Shown: piece after piece, positions 52,535-63,832 of the stretch
Layout: every line of letters starts with the position of its first letter
How positions within the stretch are numbered: position 1 is the first letter of the stretch
Assembly: GCA_033558025.1 (NCBI GenBank)
Contig: JAUCEF010000010.1
Span: forward strand, 1,947,001-2,011,000
Source: Phytophthora sp. 'mugwort'
Lineage: Eukaryota; Oomycota; Peronosporomycetes; Peronosporales; Peronosporaceae
Length of the DNA: 64,000 nt
Direction: 5' to 3'
Translations under genes and position numbers: made by a program
Notes under the pieces: generated by a model
What the model was told of the DNA's origin: nothing
The model's input: the letters and a program-made list of their open reading frames with translations, nothing else
Database searches by the model: none

Positions 52535-52690
52535 AGGACATTGGACCGTCTGACCGAATCCTTCAGGCCCGACAGGGATGCCACAGAAAGGATGCATCGA
52601 GCAACCGCAGTCTGGGCATTGGTGGACATCACCCACACGCCCTCCACATTCTCCACAAGATGACGACTCAGCGTTCTCGGTGATAATTGG
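52535..52690 (-). pseudogene. Zinc-finger relic (CxxC...CPDCGxxMHPFCG)
   Basis: An open minus-strand segment reads SCGECGG, VGDVHQCPDCG, CSMHPFCG, GFGQTVQCP: a Cys/His pattern fit to bind two zinc ions. I associate it with transposon-encoded proteins of oomycetes, from memory of the pattern. It lacks a start and is cut downstream. No complete gene. Confidence 0.45.
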
Positions 52691-53026
52691 CTGCGTGCTG
52701 TGGTAAATAAGAAACTGGACTGACCTCCTCCACAGGCGAAGGCCACCAGGCAGTGGCGCCTCTGCCAGCTCACTCGAATTTAAACCTTTACCTACGCCCC
52801 ATTACTCGGATTTTTATTCTCTGCTTTATTGATTATGCACACCCCTATTTAAATCGACATTGGAACAGATATAAGGGTGCCGACGAACGGACATTCTACC
52901 CGGTTCTTACAATAAACCTTCATAATAATACAGTTCCTGCAACCTATGTGACCACACCATTGTTTCCCAATTAAGTATGATTGAAAACATTTCTCCAAGA
53001 GAGAGAGAATCTGCCGCAAGATAGTG

Positions 53027-54909
53027 GAGGTGACCCTGATGTGCGCGCTAGTTCGGGGAGGGAAATGATGCGTCTTCCTGTGGTCATCGATACGAGCAAG
53101 GTGGCGGGCCTCCTGAAGAAGGAGATTAAGAAGGAGAAGACGAACGACCTGAAGGATGTTGATGCGGACAAGCTGCAGTTCTTTCTGGCGAAGCAGGACG
53201 ACTCGAAGGAAGGCTACGTGTGGCTACCGAGCAGCACTGACGATGTGAAAAAGTTGAAGAAGGGCGAGACGACTGGTCTCATCGAAAGCTAACGAAGGAA
53301 GACCAAGAGCTACAGGCGGAGGATCCGCTGGAGGACGTGCTGAAGGAATGGATCCTCCATCGTCTCGCCAGATCCACGTGTTGGTGTTGGTTTGGGTGGG
53401 TGCAGCTGTTACGGGCAAACGCACTCGAGTGGATGACTGGTTCATTGACGACGATTTTTCGGTTCAACCGAAGAAGCGAAAAGTGGATGAGGATCAACCT
53501 GACCTGTTTACGAGATATTTCAACATGGCTGGGTTCCCGTCGTTCGCACATCCGATGGAGAAGTACGCGAATATTGTGGAAAGAGATGCGTATGCTGTGA
53601 TTTTTGAGGAGATAATGCGCAAGGTGAAGCTGTGTTTTGAAGCCAAGTCAGGGGCCAACATGATTGTGACGGGAAACCCAGGTACGGGGAAGAGTCGTTT
53701 ATACCTTTACTGCATCTTTCATCTTCTATTGGGGCATCAAGTGGAAATCAAGAAGCTTGCTACTCTCGATCTGGTGATGAATTTTGAGAATGAATTCCAC
53801 AAGTACGCTGATGAATGCAAGGAGGTCATTGTATTGAATGTGAAGGAAGTTCGCATACTGCGTCAGCAGCACCGTGTGCTTCGGCTCGTGAAGGGAAACC
53901 ATGTCTCTCACTGGCTGGAAAGGAGCCTCAATTCTATTTGCTTCCACGGACTAGTTGGAATGAACGACTACGCAAAAGTCGAGTCGTTCAAGTATATCTT
54001 GCCAGTGGGGACTTTCGAAGAGCTGCAAGATTACAACTTTTTCCTTGATGATGGTCCCAAACTTCCAAAGACGTTTTGATATCGAGATACGACAAGTTGG
54101 TGGAATTCCAAGATTCATCTTTACTTCAACGGAATTCGAAAATGACGAAGAACTCAGCAAGGCAATTTACACATTCAGTGCGTTGACATCATTTCCTATG
54201 CCAAGTCCAATCATGCTGTAAGAGATGGAAACTGCAGCCACCGCGTCCTTGAGATGGTACCCTCCTTGGAATGTTTCGAACGAAATTTCATTTGGATTTT
54301 CTGTCCAAGCACATTGCCGATCGAATCGTTTCCAGAGTGACCGACTATATGTATTCAAAAGGTGTCGAAATTCGCTATAGCACACACTGATGACGACGCC
54401 GGATGTACATCCGTAATGCGAGGCAAGATATACGAGATGCTGTATCATAAGTGGTTCAGCCTGTCCATGAAGCGCATACTAGAATTGCGTTCGCTGGGTT
54501 CGGGGATATTATCGGACATCAATTGCACGAGATAACAACGGTACGCTTCTCCTTTCTGGACGACATTGAAGTTGCCCCGTCTACCTACTACCGACCGACG
54601 TCGAAAACATTTGGTGCGCTGGATGCATTCTTTATGATCGGCAGTGACTGTGTAGGCTTGCAGATGATGCTAAACTGGCATCATGGAATCAAGGCTGCAC
54701 CGCTGAATACATATTTTTGTGTGGCTAGAGGGCATTGAAATTGCAAAGGACCACTTCTTCTTCGCATACGTGGTTCCCAGCAACTTGGTTCCTCTTTCAA
54801 GAAGCAAATGATTCGGACGACGACCGACTCAATCTTCAAGAGGCCAGGGGGTTCTGCTAGTGTCAACCAGTTCGTTGCCTCATTAAACGTGTTTGCTTTG
54901 GGAAGCTGA
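53027..54909 (+). pseudogene. Crinkler (CRN) effector gene, inactivated
   Basis: Crinklers are secreted oomycete effectors that act in host nuclei. The N-terminal module is present in pieces: the LFLAK-type motif appears as LQFFLAK (about 53175), the DWL-region as DVKKLKKGE and EDPLEDVL, and the HVLVxxP motif as HVLVLVWVG. A 243-codon open stretch (53348-54079) carries a P-loop NTPase-like segment, VTGNPGTGKSR. Further C-terminal pieces extend to about 54909 (ECFERNF, TFGALDAFFMIG). Lesions seen are a missing ATG, frameshifts near 53075, 53290, 53345 and 54075, and several more after 54230. The proline of the HVLV motif is also missing. Not functional. It abuts the Maverick remnant. Confidence 0.85.
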
Positions 54910-55089
54910 CAATCCGCTAACAGAAAGGCCACGTTCCCATGATGTCGGTGCCAGACGTCGCAATCGTAGGATAGGTACCCTTGAATTCGTGTCGGGTTTG
55001 AACCTTTGGAATACTAATGATATGACGTCGTCCATGCGTGTCCGACGATATCTTTTTCATGCTAAATATAAAGTTATTAATATGCAAAG

Positions 55090-55281
55090 ATGACATACTC
55101 TCCCGAGCAATACACGGCTAACAAAGTGCGCATTAAGGAGACGTAGAAGCGCTACTATCAGCGCACTCGTGAAGCTCTGTTAGGCTATCAGAAGGGGTAT
55201 GACGATAAGAATAGAGATCAGATTCGGACTCGCAAGCAAAAACCTAAAAGCGAACCTAACACTGAAAGCGAGCTTAACTAA
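55090..55281 (+). pseudogene. Small basic ORF of the Maverick with one nonsense codon
   Basis: ATG at 55090 to TAA at 55279-55281, 64 codons, interrupted only by TAG at 55144-55146 (from a Lys-like AAG by one change). The product is Lys/Arg/Tyr/Gln-rich (KRYYQRTREALLGYQKGYDD). Short basic proteins of this style occur in Mavericks and related viruses; its role is unknown. Confidence 0.5.
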
Positions 55282-55719
55282 TTAAGTAGTTGTTTCTGTC
55301 ATAAAAAAGTCAAGCTATGCTTGAGCGCACCTACACATCCGGATTAATAATTAAAACTCAAAACCTTCTATTGTATAAAGTCAATCCTGATACGACATCC
55401 AATAATTACAAAGTAATTCCCACGAGAATAATATAGCCACAAATATATAGCAAATAAGCAGCCTTACGAACGTGAAGGACTAAAGCGAATAGATATTAAT
55501 GTAAAGCGATTATCGCGTCAAGGTTCGAGGTAAAACTGGGAAGCTGGTCTATGTGAGCAACATTACTCGCCGAGCAATCCAAAGTTGGTTGCAAAGCAGT
55601 ACAAGGTTTCTATTAAAAACAACTTAGCGAACCACATATCCAAGGACTATATAAGACCAACCCTAAGTATCGTTTCTTCAGCGGTCAGCATATGGAGTCT
55701 CACCTACACGAGGTATCCA

Positions 55720-58700
55720 GCCATTGGAGTTCTACGACAAGCTTGAGCATGTTCTCTACGTAAACCAATGCGTCCAAGGTGAATGTTTCTCTCGGCTTCG
55801 ACTGGTTAGTCTCAGCGATGAGCGATACTTCACCCTAATCTGGGTAACATCTAACGTGTGTAATAATCGTGTCGCTGTCAATAGTAAGGCTAATATTCTA
55901 AAGAAAATTATTTCGGAAACCAGGTCCATGGAGCTGACTAACAAGCTGAACTACCCAGCTCTGGATACAAGGTCAAGGTGATTACTGGCTCTAAAATTAT
56001 CATCTGCCATCGTAACCATGCTCTTGGTAATAGCGAAGTTGTCATTCCTAAGGTCATTCGCGAAAACAAGCATGTCATCAACTTTCCCAAGTCGAACAAC
56101 AAATGTGTCTTCCATTGTATTGTTTGGCATTCACTGCAAGATCCTAAGAAGAACCCTCGAAGAATTCGGGCTCATGTGAAGGAGGCATTTAAGTGCTACT
56201 GCTCTTACAAGGGTATTAACTACGCATTGAGTCTGTTCAAAAGCTTTAAGCCTAGTGACATTATTTAACTCGATGAGGTTGAGGACTGCTTCCAGCTTGC
56301 AATTAATATTTATAAGATGGATGTTTCCTCTGGAAACTTTGAGTTCATTCGTCCCTCGGACAAGGTGTTTGAATCCATGGCTATTCCTTCTCATGAGAAT
56401 CACGCTCTATACATTAAGAGCATCGATATGTTTCAAGGCAAGTATTAATGGTCTAAGTGTGAAATGGTCTTCATTAGCACTGACAAGCTTAGCAACCATA
56501 AGAAGAACCAATGTGAGCTTGTCAATATTGAGAGTTTCCAGCTGAGCCGACTATTTAGAGACTGCCACAGAATTCCCTCAGAGCAATGCTAACGAAGTAC
56601 TCCATTAAGAAGATTGATCACTACATCGATCACTTCTCGTGTGTGATTTTGAGGCCATACCGAAGCCGACAGGTATCCAGCACGATCAAAGCACAGTCTT
56701 TACTGATGAATACAGTCCTGTTTCGGTATCAATATCGGACTATCTCTTCGGAGAAGTAAGATGCTTCGTAAATGATGAGCCAAAAGCTTTGCTAAAAGAT
56801 ACGTTTTATTACATTAGCAAAAATGATTTGTTTTGCATTCAGGAGTACGATGTTCAAACTTATGAGCCACTTCTCAAGAAGATTATCAAAGCTCACGGTT
56901 TTAGCGGTATGGCGATTCCTGGATTAAAGCTTGGGAAAAAGTACTCAATGGCTGACGTTGATAACTGGTTCAAGGATGGAGATTATGCCAATTTCATTAA
57001 TTTCCATAAAACAATTTCCTATGAGAAGGAGAGGTCTGATTACGGCAAAATTAAGTAACATCTTGATCAAGTACCAGTTTGGGGTTTAACTCTGGTAGAT
57101 ACGATATCAACTTTATTAAGAGCGACCTATTCACCGTCATTGGTACGGAGAACATGAAATCTGCTATCAAGAATAATCAAGCCACATGTGCTTTGCTACT
57201 TTGGACATGAAGATGCTTGATTGCAACCATGTTCCTGCTGGAATAAGCTATGAAAAGTATCTTAGTATATATATCGGTGTATGCAAGTCTGATGACAAAA
57301 GATTCAATGTGTCTGTGGCCTTGGTAAGGGGCTATTTCCATACAAGTATATTAAAGATTTCGAGGTGCTTAATGAGACCAACATCCCTCCCAAGTCAGCC
57401 TCCGACAGCGCACTTTGGTGGCACCATCATTACCGCCGCGGACTACAAGCGAGTAAAGTTCGCGTGGAAGCACTATGAGATGAAGTCTATCAAATATTTA
57501 CTCATTTGGTACATAATTGGTTTTTAGATGTGCTACCATTCATCAAGGCTATCGAGGTTCATCATGAACTGTTTAAGCGTTTTGATCTCGACATCTTTGC
57601 TAATGGTGTCTCCCTTCCGGGGCTCTCAGAGAATGTTATGTATTAAACTTGCTTCAACGAGCCACAACACCCTGTAAAAGCACCCGCTAAGGGCTATCAG
57701 ATTCGCAGCTAAGCGAATGAGTGGCCGCTTTTTAAGCAATGTGTCCAAGTGATCAAGAGCCATATTGAACTCACGCTTGGTATCTACATCCTGGTGCTTG
57801 CCAGCTTGCCAGGATGTAGATACCAAGCTTGCCAGGTTGCTTGCCAGGTTGCCAGGATGTAGATACCAAGCGTGAGTTCAATATGGCTCTTGGTCACTTG
57901 GACACATTGCTTAAACAGCGAAAATATCTGTGTAGGATACAACTGACTGTCGATACTACTTCAGCCGACCGTATCAATACAAATTGGGGCATGTTGATGG
58001 AATTATCTCTTGCGTTTAATACAACGTCGCACACAAGGACATGTCTCTCAAGGGGTTCAGATTCAAGAAGGTGCTTGAGTTCAACTCAGACACACTTGTT
58101 TATTCAATTGCTCGCGAGTGAAGGACACATACGCGAAGATGCGAGCAAACATAGCCGTTTAGGGAGCATCAATCATCATCAATCGCTACGCCAAACGCAA
58201 CGAGACAAAAATTCGTGGAGATAAGATTTGTAAAAAGATCATCGGCTACGACACCAATACTCTATACCTATGGGCGCTCGACAATTACGTGCCATGTGGG
58301 CGCCTTACCACTATCGAAGCGTATTCAGATATTGTTGAGGACATCCAGAACGACAAAATCTTCGGGTTTCTCGTGTGTGATATTCGAATTCCAGGTCACC
58401 TGAAAGAGTATTTTAGTGAAATGACTCCCATTTTCAAAAATACACTAATCGACTGTACTAACCAGAAGGTCATTGGTGATCATATGTTTAATTACAACGA
58501 GACATGAGAAAAGAATAAAGCCAAGCCTGCTCGCAAGTTGATTGGTAGTTACTTCGTCGAGAAGATTCTCATCTACACACCATTGCTTAAGTGGTATCTG
58601 TCTCTTGGGATGGAAATCACTAAGCCTCACAGCTTCATTAAAGCCAGCGCTCACAAGGCTTTTGCTCCATTTATGGATGCGCTGTCCAGCGCACGTCGTG

Positions 58701-59534
58701 CTGGTGATGGGGATAAGAATAAGGCTATGGTTGCGGAGATAATGAAATTGGTTGGCAACTCAGCGTTTGGGCGATCGGGCACGGCCATGAGTAAGCACAA
58801 ACAGGTCAAGTACGAGTCGAATGAGGCTAAGATCAAGTCGTGTATTGAGTACTTCACGTTTTCATGACTTGGAGGGGCTGAACGATTCTTGTAAGATAAC
58901 CATGAAGAAATGTCGTCTGAATAACAAAAAAACAATTCATTTGTCCATTGCCATCCATCAGCTTGCTAAGCTACGCATGCTCGAGTTCTACTACGATTGC
59001 ATTGATCTTCTACTTCGATCGATCCGACTTCCAGTATCAAAAGATGGACACGGTATTCTGCCTACATAGCCGTCAGATGCAACAATCCATTCCAGGAGTG
59101 CGTCAAACCTGAGCTACGTGAGCACTTCAAACAGCACAAGTACGATTGGTTCCTGCGCGACTATAACATGGAAGTAGCTATGTTTGACCGTCGAACCCCT
59201 GGTCTATTCAAGGATGAATGGTCCATCGATGATATGGTCTCACTCTCGAGTAAGGACTGTATTTGCTATCTTCCAGACGAGTCATACAAGGTGAAAGTCT
59301 CAGAGGGTGTGCAGCAGAGTCGTGGTCGCAATGAAGATGTACTCAGCCCTTTGGGATTTGAGTCTGTTTGTTCGTGATCGCATGACCCTTCGTGATAATA
59401 ACGAGGGATTTAGGCTGTCAAAAGAAACTAAATCAATCATCACATACAGTCAGACCAAAACTGCCCTGTCATATTTCTACGACAAGCGACAAGTGCTTGA
59501 GGACGGTATTAGTACCATCGCACTTGCTGTTTAG
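55720..59534 (+). pseudogene. Maverick family-B DNA polymerase, inactivated
   Basis: Fragments in all three + frames appear in family order: an N-terminal SLGF/ERYF region (55780-55850), HVINFPKSNNKC (56070), a zinc-finger-like CEMVFISTDKLSNH (56460), exonuclease-side DFEAIPKP (56643), NSGRYDINFIK-like and LPGLSENVMY (57090-57640), ADRIN (57968), the polymerase motif A area YDTNTLYLWAL (58248), motif B KLVGNSAFGRSG (58746), and the C-terminal ITYSQTKTALSYFYDKRQVLEDG (59435). The motif C region (catalytic DTDS) near 59045-59060 is disrupted by an indel after MDT. At least ten stops or shifts. A 195-bp inverted duplication interrupts the gene at 57726-57920. Confidence 0.88.
57726..57920. repeat. 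Inverted duplication (69-bp arms) inside the polymerase relic
   Basis: The left arm 57726-57794 and right arm 57852-57920 are reverse complements with about two mismatches. The right arm belongs to the polymerase frame (EFNMALGHLDTLLK), so the left arm is an inverted copy of it. The 57-bp spacer contains a third, short copy of the arm tip (CCAGGATGTAGATA at 57809-57822) and CTTGCCAGGTTG repeats. It would fold into a long hairpin. Confidence 0.9.
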
Positions 59535-59582
59535 ACGTTCTCCAGTCTATAACATGTTTTTTTGTTTGAATATATATAAATC

Positions 59583-60702
59583 ATGAGGGTGCGGTCGCTG
59601 AACACACGCACAAGTGCGAGCGAACAGATCAGTGATCTCCTCAGTAAACTCTGCTATAACGCTAAAACTGGTTATATTGGGGCTCAAGCGCTTTATCGGA
59701 AGGCTCGCGAGATAGATCCTAAAATAACGTTAAAGAATGTGAAGGATTGGTATGCTACTCAGTCCGATATTCAGCGATTTTCAAGACCAAAACAAGAGCT
59801 TTGATTGGTTCAAGATTGCCTCTCATAACTCTAACTCACCGCAGATAGTTCTTGCTTTCTGGGGAAAACAACCAATTCTGACTGGTATCAACATTAATTC
59901 CCGCATAGGCTACGCAAAGATTTTGGTGAATAAGACTGCGCCTATAGTTTGAACGGCCTTCAAACCGTTTGTTCGACTCCATAAAATAAATATTTTAACG
60001 AGCGATTAAGTTCATGAATAACACAAGCCCAAGATTTTTTTAAAGCCGAAGCGATAGAGCATTTTAACAACGAGCCCGGCGATCATGAGACTATGGGTAA
60101 GATTGAGTGATTCAACCGAACTATCAAGCAGAGATTAACCAAAATGGCTCCGAAGCGGATTACACAAAAGCTAATCGGCGATTTTATAAGCAACTACAAC
60201 AGCACTGTTCATCAGTCGATTGGAATGACGCCAAATGAAGATAAAGGCCAAGTATGGAGGCAGATCTGATTCATAACCAAGGTGAAGCTGATAGGATTGA
60301 GAATGAGTTCAGCGTTGGGATCAATCTGCTCTATCGACAAAAGAAGGGAACGTTTGACAAGAAGGCTGCACGTTGGAGCAAGGCTGTATATTCAGTGGTA
60401 GAGATTGATGGTTATCGAGTTCAAATCCGCTCGAAAAATGGGCATTCGCTTTACAAGGCTCCAAATGGCCTCAAAAAAGTTCAATCAGAGACAACCGATG
60501 CTACAATCAGTCGAAGCGACATCCTTGAAGCTGAGAAGAACTTAGATCACAAATGATGCGAACTGGGAAGTGCAAATACTTAGTTCGGTGGCTTGGAAAT
60601 GAACCAAGTTCCTGGGAGTCGCAAGATAATCTCAGGTTGGTAAATATGAGTAGGAGGATATTTGAAAAAGAGTACTGGGTAAATAGAACAAATGAGACAT
60701 AA
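59583..60702 (+). pseudogene. Maverick integrase with C-terminal chromodomain, inactivated
   Basis: The N-terminal zinc-binding/HTH part is open from the ATG at 59583 (LLSKLCYNAKTGYIGAQALY, IQRFSRPKQ). After a stop at about 59802 the core continues in shifted frames (FWGKQPILTG, YAKILVNKTAPIV, then FFKAEAIEHFNNEPGDHETMGKIE and IKQRLTKMAPKRI). Next comes an SH3-like end (GINLLYRQKKGTFDKKAARW). After the last shift near 60555 a chromodomain segment reads KCKYLVRWLGNEPSSWE. The rve-type catalytic triad cannot be completed because the middle is rearranged. Chromodomain-bearing c-integrases are a hallmark of Mavericks. Confidence 0.87.
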
Positions 60703-60828
60703 TTAGCTTGATAATGATTTCGATGGAGACATCCTCTGTAGCTTTGACTCAAGTAAATCACTTTCCGTATTTTATTGAGATTGTTTTGGGAATATCTGAC
60801 ATGATATATAGTCACCAACCCATAAGAT

Positions 60829-63360
60829 GTGAAAGGACCGCTTAGAGAAGGAACGTGAGCTCCCTAAACTTTGGCGAAAGTTGTGGGTCATTCAGGAAGT
60901 GAGCCGCATCAAAAACGAGCTGCTGGATCTAGATACAGCCTCCAACTTCCGTAAACAGTTGTCAATTGTAAATATTAACGCCAATTGAAAGCAATATTTA
61001 ACGTACCGTTCCATTGCGTTAAATCGTTTTTAGCTTGCCTAAATGAACGAAACCACATCTATCATTCTCAAGCCAAATCGTCATGATTTCAGTTATGCCG
61101 AGCTACTGGTAGCAACCGAAGGTTGATCGTGATATGACAAAGTAGTTTTCCGGGTAATCTTCGATTACGACTCTTCGATCACTGGTAATTATGATTACAG
61201 TTTTTTATGGTTTGCATGATATAGAGACGACACCAATTTCACATCCCTCGCTCAGAGAGAGCGGAAGCGATATGAGCATCTTGAAAGGTTTCAAAGACGT
61301 GTGCAGCAAGCCAAAGTCAAGCGGGAGATGTATGAAGATGCGTCGTGGGCAAGTGATATTTCGAATGGAATAACTACTGTACCGAAGAAAATAACTGCAT
61401 CAACTCAGACCGATATGAGTGTTGAACCTGATGAGGCCTTTCCGTCAGAAATAAAGCATATCCCTAATGGTATTATTGATCAAGGAATAGCTTAATCAAA
61501 CTAAAAGGAACGAATGATGTAAACCCTCGAAAACGCCCTGAAATCTCAGCAATTTCAGTGGTGATTGATGTTGAAATAAATGTGAGTCCGGATACATTTG
61601 ATAGATGACATCAGGCATGATGACATCAGGCAACTCCTCAAACTGTGGATGTTGAAATTGATAATAGTGCTCGTGCAGCTGAGACAGAGTTAATAGTACT
61701 AAATCTGATGAAGATCTTGTAAAAGATGATGGTGAGATTAATGAGCAAGTAAAGCTAAGGAAGCATTAACTAAGATATTTGAAGTTTATCCAGTATTGGA
61801 TAAGCTGCAACGTCACCCTCTCACTCGTCAGGTAGCCATCTAATGAAGTACTATATCAGAAATAATGCGAAGGTTCTAAACGCTAACAAACGAGTTGTAT
61901 CAGTCCCAAGTATTGACTGGAAAGATACGTACGATTCTATCCGCGAAGTTGGCGTTAGTGATCCAACGTTTCTTGCTATATATCAACAATCGAAAGAAGG
62001 GCCTCCAGTATTCTCCGAATGGTGATGTATAATGATAGACCTCTTGATGTTTGGGAAAAAGGGTAGGTAAGAACAGAGAAAGATCTATTTCTTCTGATGA
62101 TTCTAAACGAAGCAAGCGACAATTTACTAAAATCTTTTCTTTGATAACTTAACTTTTTCAAGCTCCGATGAATTTGAAAATAAACGAGAGCTTAACTGGA
62201 TCATTGTAAAAAAAAAGATTAGGTGAATCAAATAGTTTGAAGAAGAGCGAGCATCACACCGATTCTCAAAGGTGATAAAATTATTTCAGATGAACGGTTT
62301 GGCTCGATGGATTAACAATTAGTGTATTTGGTAAGGAGCGTGGGACAGTTAGGCCGGCATTCACTAGGAGGTTAATTGGGGATCGGCACTTGATGAGTTA
62401 GTAAAATAGTTAAGAGTAGAGGACTTGATATGGCTGTAACTAGTAAGGATGGTAAGGAACGAGTCGCTAAGGAATTTACTGTAACTGACGGCGAATATTG
62501 ACATGGAACTATGAGTGGAATTGATGAAGAAATGATAAAATGCTATCCAACGCCGATAATAATGCTAAAATAAGCTCATTAAGTATTATACCCTCTTGGC
62601 AACTAAGATTGATGACAAAAGTGATCGGATTGGAAACATAATTGTTGATACCATTAAAGGTTCGAAACCGCAGTCAGATAACTATTTCGGTGTGCCAGAG
62701 CTCAGGCAACCATTTAATATTTTAAAGGATGAACCTAAAAGAAACAGTAATCATAAAAACGTCTCTGGCAAAAGCTCGAACTGACCTCATGAAGAAAATT
62801 CGATGGGCTTTACAGCATTCTTGGATGGTTTAGATAAATTAGATAGCCATCTGAAGAAAAAAAGGTATCATTTCAATAAGAATGATAAGCACGGCTAATA
62901 TCAAGGAAGAGATGGAAGACGATAAGCGTATTCGAAAAAATCATGACGAGAATCTCAAGATTCTAAACAAGGCTATCTCAGATACTGTCTCAATACATTA
63001 AATGACAAAGCGTTGAGGAATATGTTGTGGAATTAGATGAACTACAAAAGCTTCACAATGATTCAGAGGGTTTTCAAGCCTATGGTGAAGTTGAGAAACA
63101 TTATGAAGCAGCGAAGGAAGCTATGAGACGAACAAAACGATAAAATTTGCCAGATCCGCGTTGAAGGCTGCTCAATCAGCGATGAGAGCTACACAGGCTG
63201 ATTTCCTATCCAAATCTAAGAGGTATAGCAATGTTGTGCAAGAAGATAAAATATACATAGCGTTGTTGATCGACGAGATGACAAATCGGTTAGAGGAGTT
63301 AATGTTGTTAGCGAGAGTGACTTGAAGGGTGGTGGTCTATAAGGCGCTAGTGTAGCTCCA
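60829..63360 (+). other. Relic ORFs of the Maverick, unrecognised
   Basis: Scattered coding-like pieces on the + strand: ELPKLWRKLWVIQEVSRI (60860), NETTSIILKPNRHDF (61045), a charged stretch REMYEDASWASDI (61325), ALTKIFEVYPVLDKLQRHPL (61765), SIDWKDTYDSIREVGVSD (61912), DNYFGVPELRQPFNI (62668), and an Ala/Lys/Gln-rich helix region ARSALKAAQSAMRATQADFL (63150). They are lysine-rich and probably coiled-coil. I cannot assign them to capsid, protease or ATPase. Confidence 0.45.
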
Positions 63361-63370
63361 CTCGATGGAG

Positions 63371-63832
63371 TAGTCCGACGGGGTCGTACTTACAATCTCA
63401 ATGCGATCCAGGGTTTAGCAACACCAAGTGCTTACGTATATCGACAACTTGGTAGCATCACATACGTTTGCCAAATCTGGATGTCAAAGCACTCGTAATT
63501 GTCCAGCCTAACCGTCGGAAATGCGGACCTAAACGTCAGATCAGTGATAGTCTCCAAACCATGATCAGAAACCTTGTGTATAAGCAACACATCGATCAAG
63601 CTGCTTATGATATGCTCAGCATCGACGACAAAAAAAATGTTCAAGGAGATCCTTGCCATCACCCATCTCCAGCATAATTTCCACGATAAGCTCGACGCCC
63701 CGCTGCAGACTCTTCGAGCCGAGTATGATAAGCTTAAAGGACTTAAATTCGTTATCATTGATAAATTGATTGCTGTACATATCCATCGTGATAGACTTAA
63801 GCTACCTAATGATGCTTTTCTCAATGATGCTT
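63371..63832 (+). pseudogene. Unrecognised Maverick protein, C-terminal part, frameshifted
   Basis: Three frames join in order: GRTYNLNAIQGLATPSAYVY (63385), LVIVQPNRRKCGPKRQISDS (63493) with YKQHIDQAAYDMLS (63580), and EILAITHLQHNFHDKL (63648) with TLRAEYDKLKG (63711). Shifts occur near 63455 and 63640. The frame then runs into the inverted repeat and ends at 63832. Helical, basic; family unknown. Confidence 0.5.

Noticed and set aside
59945..59985. tRNA-like look (hairpin followed by GTTCGACTCC)
   Set aside because: No acceptor stem or anticodon arm can be paired; it lies within the integrase relic frame.
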